This document shows positions 9,251 through 16,175 of a DNA stretch of 64,000 nt, piece by piece. A program made the position numbers and the translations under genes. The stretch comes from Bacillota bacterium (GTDB taxonomy: Bacteria; Bacillota; Clostridia; Oscillospirales; Ruminococcaceae): positions 124,001 to 188,000 of the forward strand of contig JAEWWT010000014.1 in the NCBI GenBank assembly GCA_023396225.1, given 5' to 3'. How positions within the stretch are numbered: position 1 is the stretch's first letter; each line of letters begins with the position of its first letter. The notes beneath the pieces were generated by a model. The model had not been told where the DNA came from. It made no database searches and worked only from the letters and a program-made list of their open reading frames with translations.

Positions 9251-10413
9251 TAGACTATGATAAACTTATTTCAGAAAAGTGCAGAAAACTCAAACCTTCC
9301 GGAATAAGAAAATTCTTTGATATTGCTACAACAATTGATGGAGTAATATCATTAGGAGTAGGTGAACCTGACTTCCCCACTCCTTGGGTAATAAGAAAAG
9401 CAGCTATAAGCACACTTGAAAAAGGTAAAACAATATATACTGCTAATGCTGGTCTTTCTGAACTCAGAAAATCTATTTGTAACTACATAAGTAAAAAGAC
9501 AGATGTAAAATATGATCCAGACCATGAATTACTAGTAACTGTCGGCGGCTCTGAAGCTATAGATTTGGGAATTAGAGCACTTGTTAATCCAGGTGATGAG
9601 ATATTAATAGTAGAACCAAGCTTTGTTTGCTATGATCCAATAGTATCTCTAACAGGCGGAGTGCCAGTAATTATAGAAACTACTGAAGAAAACAATTTTA
9701 AACTTACCGCTAAAGCACTTAAGGAGAAAATTACAGATAAAACCAAAATGCTGATTTTGCCATTTCCTAATAATCCTACTGGCGCAATAATGGAAAGATC
9801 AGATCTTGAAGAAATTGCTGCCGTTCTCAAAGATACAAATATTCTTATTCTTTCAGATGAAATTTATTCTGAACTCACTTATGGTGTCAAGCATACTTCT
9901 ATTATTCAGATTGAAGGTATGAAGGAACGTACACTTCTTGTAAATGGGTTTTCTAAAGCATTTGCAATGACAGGTTGGCGTCTCGGATATATTGCTGGTC
10001 CTGAACCTATTGTTAAACAGATGCTTAAAATACACCAGTATGCTATAATGTGTTCCCCTACAGTTTCACAATATGCCGCAATTGAAGCACTTAACTCATG
10101 CAGTAATGAAGTAACCAAAATGGTTAATGAATATGATATTAGAAGAAGATGGCTTGTCAATGCATTTAATGAAATTGGACTTACATGCTTTGAACCCCTC
10201 GGAGCATTCTACGTTTTCCCATGTATTAAATCCACCGGACTGTCAAGTGAACAATTCTGTGAAAAACTGTTGTTTGAGCATAAAGTTGCTGTAGTGCCAG
10301 GAGATGCTTTCGGAGCTTGTGGTGAAGGATATATAAGAGTTTCATATGCATATTCTCTCAAGCACCTAATGGAAGCTGTCAGCAGAATTAAAGAATTTTT
10401 AGCAGCATTATAA
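9247..10413 (+). CDS. PLP-dependent aminotransferase, class I/II
   Basis: A 388-residue fold-type I aminotransferase. It has the LGVGEPDFPTP opening, YTANAGLSELR, LPFPNNPTGA, SDEIYSELTY and the PLP-binding SKAFAMTGWRLGY with Lys237, plus RVSYAYS with the carboxylate-binding Arg near the end. Close relatives are aspartate/aromatic-type enzymes often paired with an Lrp regulator. The substrate cannot be fixed. It overlaps the lrp-like gene by four bases and is followed by a strong terminator. Confidence 0.93.
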   Translation: MIDYDKLISEKCRKLKPSGIRKFFDIATTIDGVISLGVGEPDFPTPWVIRKAAISTLEKGKTIYTANAGLSELRKSICNYISKKTDVKYDPDHELLVTVGGSEAIDLGIRALVNPGDEILIVEPSFVCYDPIVSLTGGVPVIIETTEENNFKLTAKALKEKITDKTKMLILPFPNNPTGAIMERSDLEEIAAVLKDTNILILSDEIYSELTYGVKHTSIIQIEGMKERTLLVNGFSKAFAMTGWRLGYIAGPEPIVKQMLKIHQYAIMCSPTVSQYAAIEALNSCSNEVTKMVNEYDIRRRWLVNAFNEIGLTCFEPLGAFYVFPCIKSTGLSSEQFCEKLLFEHKVAVVPGDAFGACGEGYIRVSYAYSLKHLMEAVSRIKEFLAAL

Positions 10414-10414
10414 T

Positions 10415-10450
10415 TAAAAGCGGAAATAGGCAATCTATTTCCGCTTTTAA
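10415..10450 (+). terminator. Rho-independent terminator after the aminotransferase
   Basis: Perfect 14-bp stem AAAAGCGGAAATAG / CTATTTCCGCTTTT with loop GCAAT, immediately after the stop codon. It ends in T residues. Confidence 0.9.
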
Positions 10451-10585
10451 ATAATTATTTATAACATATTTTTAATTTTAAAGTTATATGTAATAAATAG
10501 TATTATATTAAATATCTTTTATGAGGTATAATATTAGAATCAACTGGAATTTATATTGCATAATTTTAAGGAAAGGCAGGATTAT

Positions 10586-12139
10586 ATGAAAAAGCAGAAC
10601 TTTATGAAACGTTTTGTCAAATTTGTTTTCAGTAGAAAATTGATTACTATATTACTGATGCTTATTCAGGCTGTATCACTGATACTATTGTTTATATTTT
10701 TGCAGTCTAAGTTTGCAGTAGTTTATGTTGCTTTAATCATACTTAGCGGTGGTATAGTATATCATATAATAAATAAAAACTACAATCCTGCATTTAAACT
10801 TGCATGGGTTATTCCTATTCTCGTATTCCCTATTTTTGGCGGTCTTATATATGTTTTTTTTCAAGCACAGCTTGGTATTCGCATTTTTAAAAAAGCACTA
10901 TCTGATAAAGTTCTACAAACATCAGAATATCTGAATCTAGATGAAGATATAATTAACGAATTGAAAGAAAAAGATCCATGTATATGTAATCTTGCTTTAT
11001 ATCTGAATAATTATGGAGGTTTTCCAGCATATAAGAATTCTACTGTAACTTATTATGAAAGCGGAGAAAGTGAATTTTCCGATATACTTAATGAGCTTGA
11101 AAATGCACATCATTTTATCTTTATAGAATATTTTATTATAAATGAGGGTAAAATGTGGAATGATATTTTAGATGTTCTTAAAAGAAAAGTATCTGAGGGT
11201 GTAGATGTAAGAGTAATCTATGACGGAATGGGAAGTGAATTGCTCCTTCCTGATGATTATGAGAAGAAACTTAGATCATGTGGCATAAAATGTAATATAT
11301 TCAATAAACTTAAACCTTTTCTTTCAACATCACAGAATAACAGAGACCATAGAAAAATACTAGTTATAGATGGGCATACAGCGTTCACTGGAGGAATTAA
11401 TATTGGAGATGAATATATTAACCTTATTGAACGTTTTGGTTACTGGAAAGATAATGCTGTCATGGTAAAAGGTGACGCAGTATGGAATTTTACAATAATG
11501 TTTCTTCAAATATGGGAACTCATTGATAATAGTACTGATGACTATCTTTTATATACACCACACACGCACCACGCAGAAGAATTTGAAAGTGACGGATATA
11601 TTATCCCATTTGGTGATAATCCTATAGATTATGAAAACGTTGGCGAATGCGTGTATCTTAATATAATTAATACTGCAAAAAAATATGTATATATCACTAC
11701 TCCATACCTGATTCTTGATGACAGACTTTTTATTGCTCTGACTTTTGCAGCTAAACGAGGGGTTGATGTAAGAATAATTGTTCCTAATACTCCTGATAAA
11801 TGGTATATTATGCTTATCAGTCAGTCTTTTTTCAAGGATTTGATTGCTTCAGGAGTTAAAATATACAGATACAACCCTGGTTTTATCCATGCAAAAACCT
11901 TTCTTGCAGATGATGAAGTCAGTGTATGTGGTTCAATTAATCTTGATTACAGAAGTCTGTATCTTCACTTTGAATGTGCAACATTAATGTATAAATGTAG
12001 TTGTATTACAGAAATAAAAAAAGATTACGAAGAAATAATTAAGAAATCACATTTGGTTACAATTGCTGAAGCTGAAGAAATAGGCTTTATAAATAGTATA
12101 TTTACAACTTTTTTACGTCTGATTAGTCCCCTTCTCTAA
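10586..12139 (+). CDS. cls: Cardiolipin synthase
   Basis: A 517-residue membrane phospholipase-D-type enzyme that joins two phosphatidylglycerols into cardiolipin. Two or three N-terminal membrane segments (about 10-80) precede two HKD domains: HRKILVIDGHTAFTGG (His255) and HAKTFLADDEVSVCGS (His435). The start is placed at the ATG at 10586, seven bases after GGAAAGGCAGG; a longer frame from 10556 lacks a ribosome binding site. TATAAT at 10527-10532 is a likely -10 element. It is directly upstream of spoVAD but separated by the unusual hairpin at 12176. Confidence 0.94.
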   Translation: MKKQNFMKRFVKFVFSRKLITILLMLIQAVSLILLFIFLQSKFAVVYVALIILSGGIVYHIINKNYNPAFKLAWVIPILVFPIFGGLIYVFFQAQLGIRIFKKALSDKVLQTSEYLNLDEDIINELKEKDPCICNLALYLNNYGGFPAYKNSTVTYYESGESEFSDILNELENAHHFIFIEYFIINEGKMWNDILDVLKRKVSEGVDVRVIYDGMGSELLLPDDYEKKLRSCGIKCNIFNKLKPFLSTSQNNRDHRKILVIDGHTAFTGGINIGDEYINLIERFGYWKDNAVMVKGDAVWNFTIMFLQIWELIDNSTDDYLLYTPHTHHAEEFESDGYIIPFGDNPIDYENVGECVYLNIINTAKKYVYITTPYLILDDRLFIALTFAAKRGVDVRIIVPNTPDKWYIMLISQSFFKDLIASGVKIYRYNPGFIHAKTFLADDEVSVCGSINLDYRSLYLHFECATLMYKCSCITEIKKDYEEIIKKSHLVTIAEAEEIGFINSIFTTFLRLISPLL

Positions 12140-12175
12140 GCAAAAATATAATTTTTGAATTAGAATATTAATTTA

Positions 12176-12222
12176 TTTTTTAGCCATAATACCTTGTAAA
12201 GGAGGGTATTATGGCTAAAAAA
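12176..12222 (+). promoter_or_regulatory. 18-bp hairpin burying the spoVAD start codon
   Basis: TTTTT plus TAGCCATAATACC (12176-12193) pairs perfectly with GGTATTATGGCTA plus AAAAA (12205-12222), with an 11-base loop TTGTAAAGGAG. The ATG (12211-12213) lies inside the 3' arm, and the Shine-Dalgarno AAAGGAGG is mostly in the loop with its last bases in the stem. The tail is A-rich on this strand, not T-rich, so it is not a terminator for cls. It looks like translational control of spoVAD. Confidence 0.8.
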
Positions 12223-13236
12223 ATTTCTAGAAACACTTTTATTATGGATAACCCACCGTCAATTTACAGCTTTGCTTCTGTTGTAGGGCAAAAAGAAGGA
12301 GAAGGTCCTCTCTCCGATTGCTTTGATGAAATAGAAAATGATGCGTATTTTGGAAAAGATACATGGGAGCAGGCAGAAAGTGAACTTTTAAGAAGAACTG
12401 TTGATAAAGCACTTACTAAAAAAAATCTTAAACCTGAAGATATTGATTATATGTTTTCCGGTGACTTGCTTAATCAATGCATAAGTTCAACATATGGCTT
12501 AAGAGATTTTAATATTCCTATTCTTGGTATATATGGAGCTTGTTCAACGATGTCTGAGGGTTTGGTTTTATCCTCATTATTTACCGACAGTGGATTAGGA
12601 GGAAAGATAGTTGCAGTTACATCATCACATTTCTGTACCGCGGAACGTCAATTTAGATTTCCGCTTTCATATGGTGGAGTCAGAACGCCGACAGCACAGT
12701 GGACTTGTACCGCATCAGGTGCCATTGTTATTTCCCCAAAAGAAGAAGCCCCGTTTATTAGAGCTGTCACTATTGGTAAAATAGTTGACTTAGGTGTTAC
12801 TGACGCAAATAACATGGGGGCTGCCATGGCTCCTGCGGCTTGTTATGTAATCAAAACATTTCTTGAAGATACCAATTTAAAACCACAAGATTTTGACTAT
12901 ATCATCACCGGAGATTTAGGTGAAGTTGGCAGCAATTTACTTGTTGATTTATTGAATAAAGAATCAATAGACATAACAAAACAACATAAAGACTGTGGTC
13001 AAATGATGTTTAACAACAAAGAACAGGATGTACATGCCGGAGGTTCAGGCTGCGGATGCAGTGCTTCAATTTTATGTGGATATTTTCTTGATAAAATCAG
13101 ATCTGGAGAAATTAAAAACGTACTGTTCTGTGCAACGGGTGCATTAATGTCTACTACTGCATCACAACAGGGTGAAAGTATTCCATCTATTTCACATGCT
13201 GTTTTCATCTCAAACAGTGGCAAGCCGCTAAAATAA
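12211..13236 (+). CDS. spoVAD: Stage V sporulation protein AD
   Basis: A 341-residue SpoVAD protein, a thiolase-fold, dipicolinate-binding component of the SpoVA channel that loads Ca-DPA into the forespore and releases it at germination. Recognisable segments are NPPSIYSFASVVGQKEGEGP near the start, IPILGIYGACSTMSEGL, and GGSGCGCSASILCGYFL near the end. Length is normal. It is followed by spoVAE 19 bases on. SpoVAC, normally just upstream, is absent here and cls takes its place. Confidence 0.96.
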   Translation: MAKKISRNTFIMDNPPSIYSFASVVGQKEGEGPLSDCFDEIENDAYFGKDTWEQAESELLRRTVDKALTKKNLKPEDIDYMFSGDLLNQCISSTYGLRDFNIPILGIYGACSTMSEGLVLSSLFTDSGLGGKIVAVTSSHFCTAERQFRFPLSYGGVRTPTAQWTCTASGAIVISPKEEAPFIRAVTIGKIVDLGVTDANNMGAAMAPAACYVIKTFLEDTNLKPQDFDYIITGDLGEVGSNLLVDLLNKESIDITKQHKDCGQMMFNNKEQDVHAGGSGCGCSASILCGYFLDKIRSGEIKNVLFCATGALMSTTASQQGESIPSISHAVFISNSGKPLK

Positions 13237-13255
13237 GTTCTGGAGGCAAAGTAAT

Positions 13256-13615
13256 ATGTTTATGGATTTTTTATGGGCTTTTATAATTGGAGGTTTGTTT
13301 TGTGCTGTTGGTGAAGTACTGATTGAATATACTAAATTAACTCCAGCAAGAATCCTTGTTGCTTATGTTGTTGCAGGAGTAATACTTGGTGCATTCGGCC
13401 TATACAAGCCTATTGTTGAATTTGCAGGTGCTGGAGCAACTGTTCCTTTAACAGGATTCGGTTACAATCTGGTTGAAGGCGTTAAGAAAGCGATTCAAAG
13501 TGACGGCTTTCTTGGTGTAATAACCGGTGGTCTGACTGCTGCTTCAGGTGGTATAACAGCTGCTATTTTATCAGGACTTATTATTGCAATTATATTTAAA
13601 CCTAAACAAAAATAA
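13256..13615 (+). CDS. spoVAE: Stage V sporulation protein AE (SpoVAEb type)
   Basis: A 119-residue integral membrane protein with about four membrane segments and the family start MDFLWAFIIGGLFCAVGEVLIEYTKLTPARILV. It is part of the SpoVA dipicolinate channel in the inner forespore membrane. GGAGG precedes the ATG, and the gene directly follows spoVAD, the usual AD-AE order. Confidence 0.94.
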   Translation: MFMDFLWAFIIGGLFCAVGEVLIEYTKLTPARILVAYVVAGVILGAFGLYKPIVEFAGAGATVPLTGFGYNLVEGVKKAIQSDGFLGVITGGLTAASGGITAAILSGLIIAIIFKPKQK

Positions 13616-13620
13616 AAAAT

Positions 13621-13656
13621 GCACCTTATCAACTTATCTGATAAGGTGCTGCTTTT
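13621..13656. terminator. Bidirectional terminator between spoVAE and the membrane protein gene
   Basis: Stem GCACCTTATC / GATAAGGTGC (13621-13630 and 13640-13649), with a T-run on the plus side and a run of A residues before the left arm that gives a T-run on the minus strand. It separates convergent genes. Confidence 0.85.
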
Positions 13657-13659
13657 TAC

Positions 13660-14520
13660 TTATTTACTTTCATTCTGCACGGTATTGACTGAATCAATAA
13701 AACTGTCTTTAGTCAGAATTGAGTCAGGTTCATCAACCATTTTATCTTTAACTTTTTTAATAAAGAAAAATGCAATAACAGCTAATACTGCTTGAATTGC
13801 AAAAGAAACGAAAACATTTTGATTAAGTAATATTACTACTACAACTGAAACTGTATTTAAAACTGTTGTTATTAGAAATGCTAAAAAGCCTTTTTTTACT
13901 TTTAAACTATAAATAATTGCAATTGCAAATACTAATGTAACGAAAGTTGATAACAGTGTATTTGGAATTGATACTAATAAATCCAACATCTTAATATCAG
14001 TATATACAGCTTTTGTTTGAATAACTTGTTCCTTTGTCATTATACCTGCATCGATATACTGTCTGTACTTAACATCAAAAGCTCCTGATTCTATAGTTTT
14101 TAAAGTTAAGAAATTGCTTAACCCAGAAAATCCAACTACTAAGAAATTTACAACAGAATATCCAAGTCCAAAAGACACTGCTTCATTAAAATTTCTTCTA
14201 TTCTTAATAATTCCACCTGCACAAATAAGCATCGATAGCTGAGTAAGTATTACAGTTATAATAGTAACTGGCAATAAATATGAAACTGATTTAACAAATC
14301 CCATAGGATCATTTTGAATCTTGCTCATATTTGCAACAGTCAATATTCCGCCAAAAATACCTATTGCTATCAAAGCACAAATATATCCTATTACTCCACA
14401 GAAAAAACAACTGCCTTTAATCGTTTTCTTCGCTAACAAATAAATACTTGCTATAATAGGTATAATTGCAAATAAAACAACCAAAACAAGTTCCACGGCC
14501 ATTACGCCCCTGCTAACCAT
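13660..14520 (-). CDS. Polytopic membrane protein, possibly a degenerate YhfC-like protein
   Basis: A 286-residue protein with about seven or eight hydrophobic segments and a short charged C-terminal tail. I do not recognise it securely. The stretch NFNEAVSFGLGYSVVNFLVVGFSGLSN resembles the FGLGHGGIEA region of YhfC-type (CPBP-like) intramembrane proteins, but the Glu that would bind metal is not there, so a protease function is doubtful. AAAGGG precedes the ATG. It is convergent with spoVAE and transcribed alone. Confidence 0.55.
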   Translation of the reverse strand: MVSRGVMAVELVLVVLFAIIPIIASIYLLAKKTIKGSCFFCGVIGYICALIAIGIFGGILTVANMSKIQNDPMGFVKSVSYLLPVTIITVILTQLSMLICAGGIIKNRRNFNEAVSFGLGYSVVNFLVVGFSGLSNFLTLKTIESGAFDVKYRQYIDAGIMTKEQVIQTKAVYTDIKMLDLLVSIPNTLLSTFVTLVFAIAIIYSLKVKKGFLAFLITTVLNTVSVVVVILLNQNVFVSFAIQAVLAVIAFFFIKKVKDKMVDEPDSILTKDSFIDSVNTVQNESK

Positions 14521-14675
14521 AAAAACACCCTTTCTTTTTTACAAATATATTACTATTTTATACCTTCAAGGCAATAATTTCAAGTACAAATTATTAATTA
14601 TTATATAATAGATGCAAAAAATTAAATATATTATAATACATAAAATCTTTGAAATAAATCCCTTATAATAATAAT

Positions 14676-14704
14676 TTGAAAAATAAATAATTATATTGTA
14701 TAAT
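14676..14704 (+). promoter_or_regulatory. Sigma-A-type promoter for mtaB-purL
   Basis: TTGAAA (14676-14681), 17-bp spacer, TATAAT (14699-14704). It places the transcript start near 14711, giving a leader of about 144 bases that contains the whole structured element. Confidence 0.8.
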
Positions 14705-14745
14705 AAAAATGTTTTTAAATATTGAGAATTATATACAAGGAGATT

Positions 14746-14844
14746 AACGTGAAAATACTTTTCACGTCGCTATTTGCTCCTTTTCTGCAAAAAACACAGC
14801 AGAATTTTTGCTTTGCAAAATCGAAACAAATAGCAGAAAGGAAT
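14746..14844 (+). repeat. Dispersed structured element, copy A (mtaB leader)
   Basis: About 99 bp with three hairpins: ACGTGAAAA/TTTTCACGT, TTCTGC/GCAGAA and TTTTGC/GCAAAA, the last two enclosed by GCTATTTG/CAAATAGC. Copies B (58171-58268) and C (60190-60290) are in the opposite orientation. The 3' end reads AGAAAGGA, the likely ribosome binding site of mtaB. A GTG with AAGGAG upstream (14749) opens a 32-codon frame through the element. Confidence 0.8.
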
Positions 14845-14847
14845 TGA
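14749..14847 (+). CDS. Possible 32-codon leader ORF within element A
   Basis: A GTG at 14749 has AAGGAG six bases upstream and opens a frame of 32 codons ending in TGA at 14845-14847, seven bases before the mtaB ATG. The peptide would start MKILFTSLFAPFLQK and end in IAERN. It runs through all three hairpins of the repeat. Copies B and C keep the GTGAAA start but are broken by early stops (13 and 16 codons), which argues against a conserved peptide and for a structural or coupling role. Low confidence as a real protein. Confidence 0.35.
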   Translation: MKILFTSLFAPFLQKTQQNFCFAKSKQIAERN

Positions 14848-14854
14848 GATTTCT

Positions 14855-16162
14855 ATGAGAGTATATTTTATTACATTTGGATGTAAAGTAAATATATATG
14901 AAACTGAAAATATGAAAGAAAATTTCAGACTTCACGGATATATTATCAGCGAAGATGAAAAAGGTTGTGATATTTATGTAGTAAATTCCTGCACTGTTAC
15001 TTCATACAGTGATAAAAAAATCCGTCAGACGCTTCATAAACTAAGAAGAAACAATCCTACTTCTATAATTGTTCTTACAGGATGTTATCCGCAAGCCTTC
15101 AATGATGAAGCTTCACTGATCAAAGAAGCTGATATAATAACAGGGACAAAAGAAAGGAATAAACTTCCTAATATCATTTCTGAATATATTAATAATAAAA
15201 GCAGAATAGTCAGCATTCCCGAGTATAGCTGTAAGGATACATTTGAAAACACATCTAATGAAGGGTATGCAGATAAGACAAGGGCATTTCTTAAAATTCA
15301 GGATGGCTGCAATATGTTCTGCTCTTACTGTATAATTCCATATTCAAGAGGAAGATTCCGTTCAAAACCAATTGAAAGCATTATAAGCGAAACTACTATA
15401 CTTGCTGAAAAAGGTTACAAAGAAATTGTACTTGTCGGAATAAACCTCTCATTTTACGGAATTGAATTTGGTTTAAGGCTTATAGATGCTATAGAAGCAG
15501 TATGTAAAATAGAAGGTATAGAACGTGTTAGACTTGGATCACTTGAGCCAGAAGTAATAAGTGACGAAGATATTAAACGAATATCTGAACAGACAAAACT
15601 TTGCCCACAGTTTCATCTGTCACTTCAAAGCGGATGTGATCGTACATTAAAAGCTATGAACAGAAAATATACATCTGAGCAATATCGCATACTTGTTGAA
15701 AAATTGCGTAATAGTTTTCAGAATTGCTCTATTACAACAGATATTATGGTAGGTTTTCCTAACGAAACTGAACAGGATTTCATTGAATCGCTTGAATTTG
15801 TAAAACAAGTAAAATTCAGCAAAGCACATATATTCCCATATTCAAGAAGATCAGGTACACCAGCCGCAAAGATGGACAATCAGGTTCCAGAAAGCATAAA
15901 AACAAAAAGAGCGCAGATAATGTCAGAAGCAACTACAAGTTCTCAGGCGGAATTTCTTAAAAGTCAACTTGGAAAAGTGTTCCCTGTTTTATTCGAACGT
16001 GAAAAAATTTCAACAGAACATATAGGTTATACACCAAATTACACAAAGGTTAAAATTCCGACTGAAAATTTTGAGAAAAGTTTGCGAAATAAGATATTTT
16101 ATGTTAAAATAGATAAGTTAGTTGATGATTATTGCTTAGGTAATATTATAATAAATAATTAA
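14855..16162 (+). CDS. mtaB: tRNA t6A37 methylthiotransferase MtaB
   Basis: A 435-residue radical-SAM methylthiotransferase that converts t6A to ms2t6A at position 37 of tRNAs. It has the N-terminal UPF0004 domain (ITFGCKVNIYETENM, VNSCTVTS, LTGCYPQ, the three Cys of the second Fe-S cluster), the radical SAM motif with Cys152, Cys156 and Cys159 (CNMFCSYC), GRFRSKP, and a C-terminal TRAM-like domain. The FGCKVNxYE signature marks MtaB rather than MiaB. AGAAAGGA from the upstream repeat is its probable ribosome site. purL follows after 13 bases. Confidence 0.95.
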   Translation: MRVYFITFGCKVNIYETENMKENFRLHGYIISEDEKGCDIYVVNSCTVTSYSDKKIRQTLHKLRRNNPTSIIVLTGCYPQAFNDEASLIKEADIITGTKERNKLPNIISEYINNKSRIVSIPEYSCKDTFENTSNEGYADKTRAFLKIQDGCNMFCSYCIIPYSRGRFRSKPIESIISETTILAEKGYKEIVLVGINLSFYGIEFGLRLIDAIEAVCKIEGIERVRLGSLEPEVISDEDIKRISEQTKLCPQFHLSLQSGCDRTLKAMNRKYTSEQYRILVEKLRNSFQNCSITTDIMVGFPNETEQDFIESLEFVKQVKFSKAHIFPYSRRSGTPAAKMDNQVPESIKTKRAQIMSEATTSSQAEFLKSQLGKVFPVLFEREKISTEHIGYTPNYTKVKIPTENFEKSLRNKIFYVKIDKLVDDYCLGNIIINN

Positions 16163-16175
16163 GGAGCGTAATTGT

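Larger units (their letters stand above)
14521..14854 (+). other. 334-bp intergenic region with the mtaB promoter and structured leader
   Basis: Between two divergent genes. The left half (14521-14670) is very AT-rich and shows no structure I can name. The right half holds the mtaB promoter and copy A of the dispersed structured element, both listed separately. No conventional protein gene fits. Confidence 0.7.

Noticed and set aside
12176..12222. Terminator of the cardiolipin synthase gene
   Set aside because: The downstream arm is followed by A residues, and the hairpin contains the start codon of the next gene.
14746..14844. Insertion-sequence remnant or CRISPR-like repeat
   Set aside because: There is no transposase fragment, target duplication or regular spacing; only three dispersed copies are seen.
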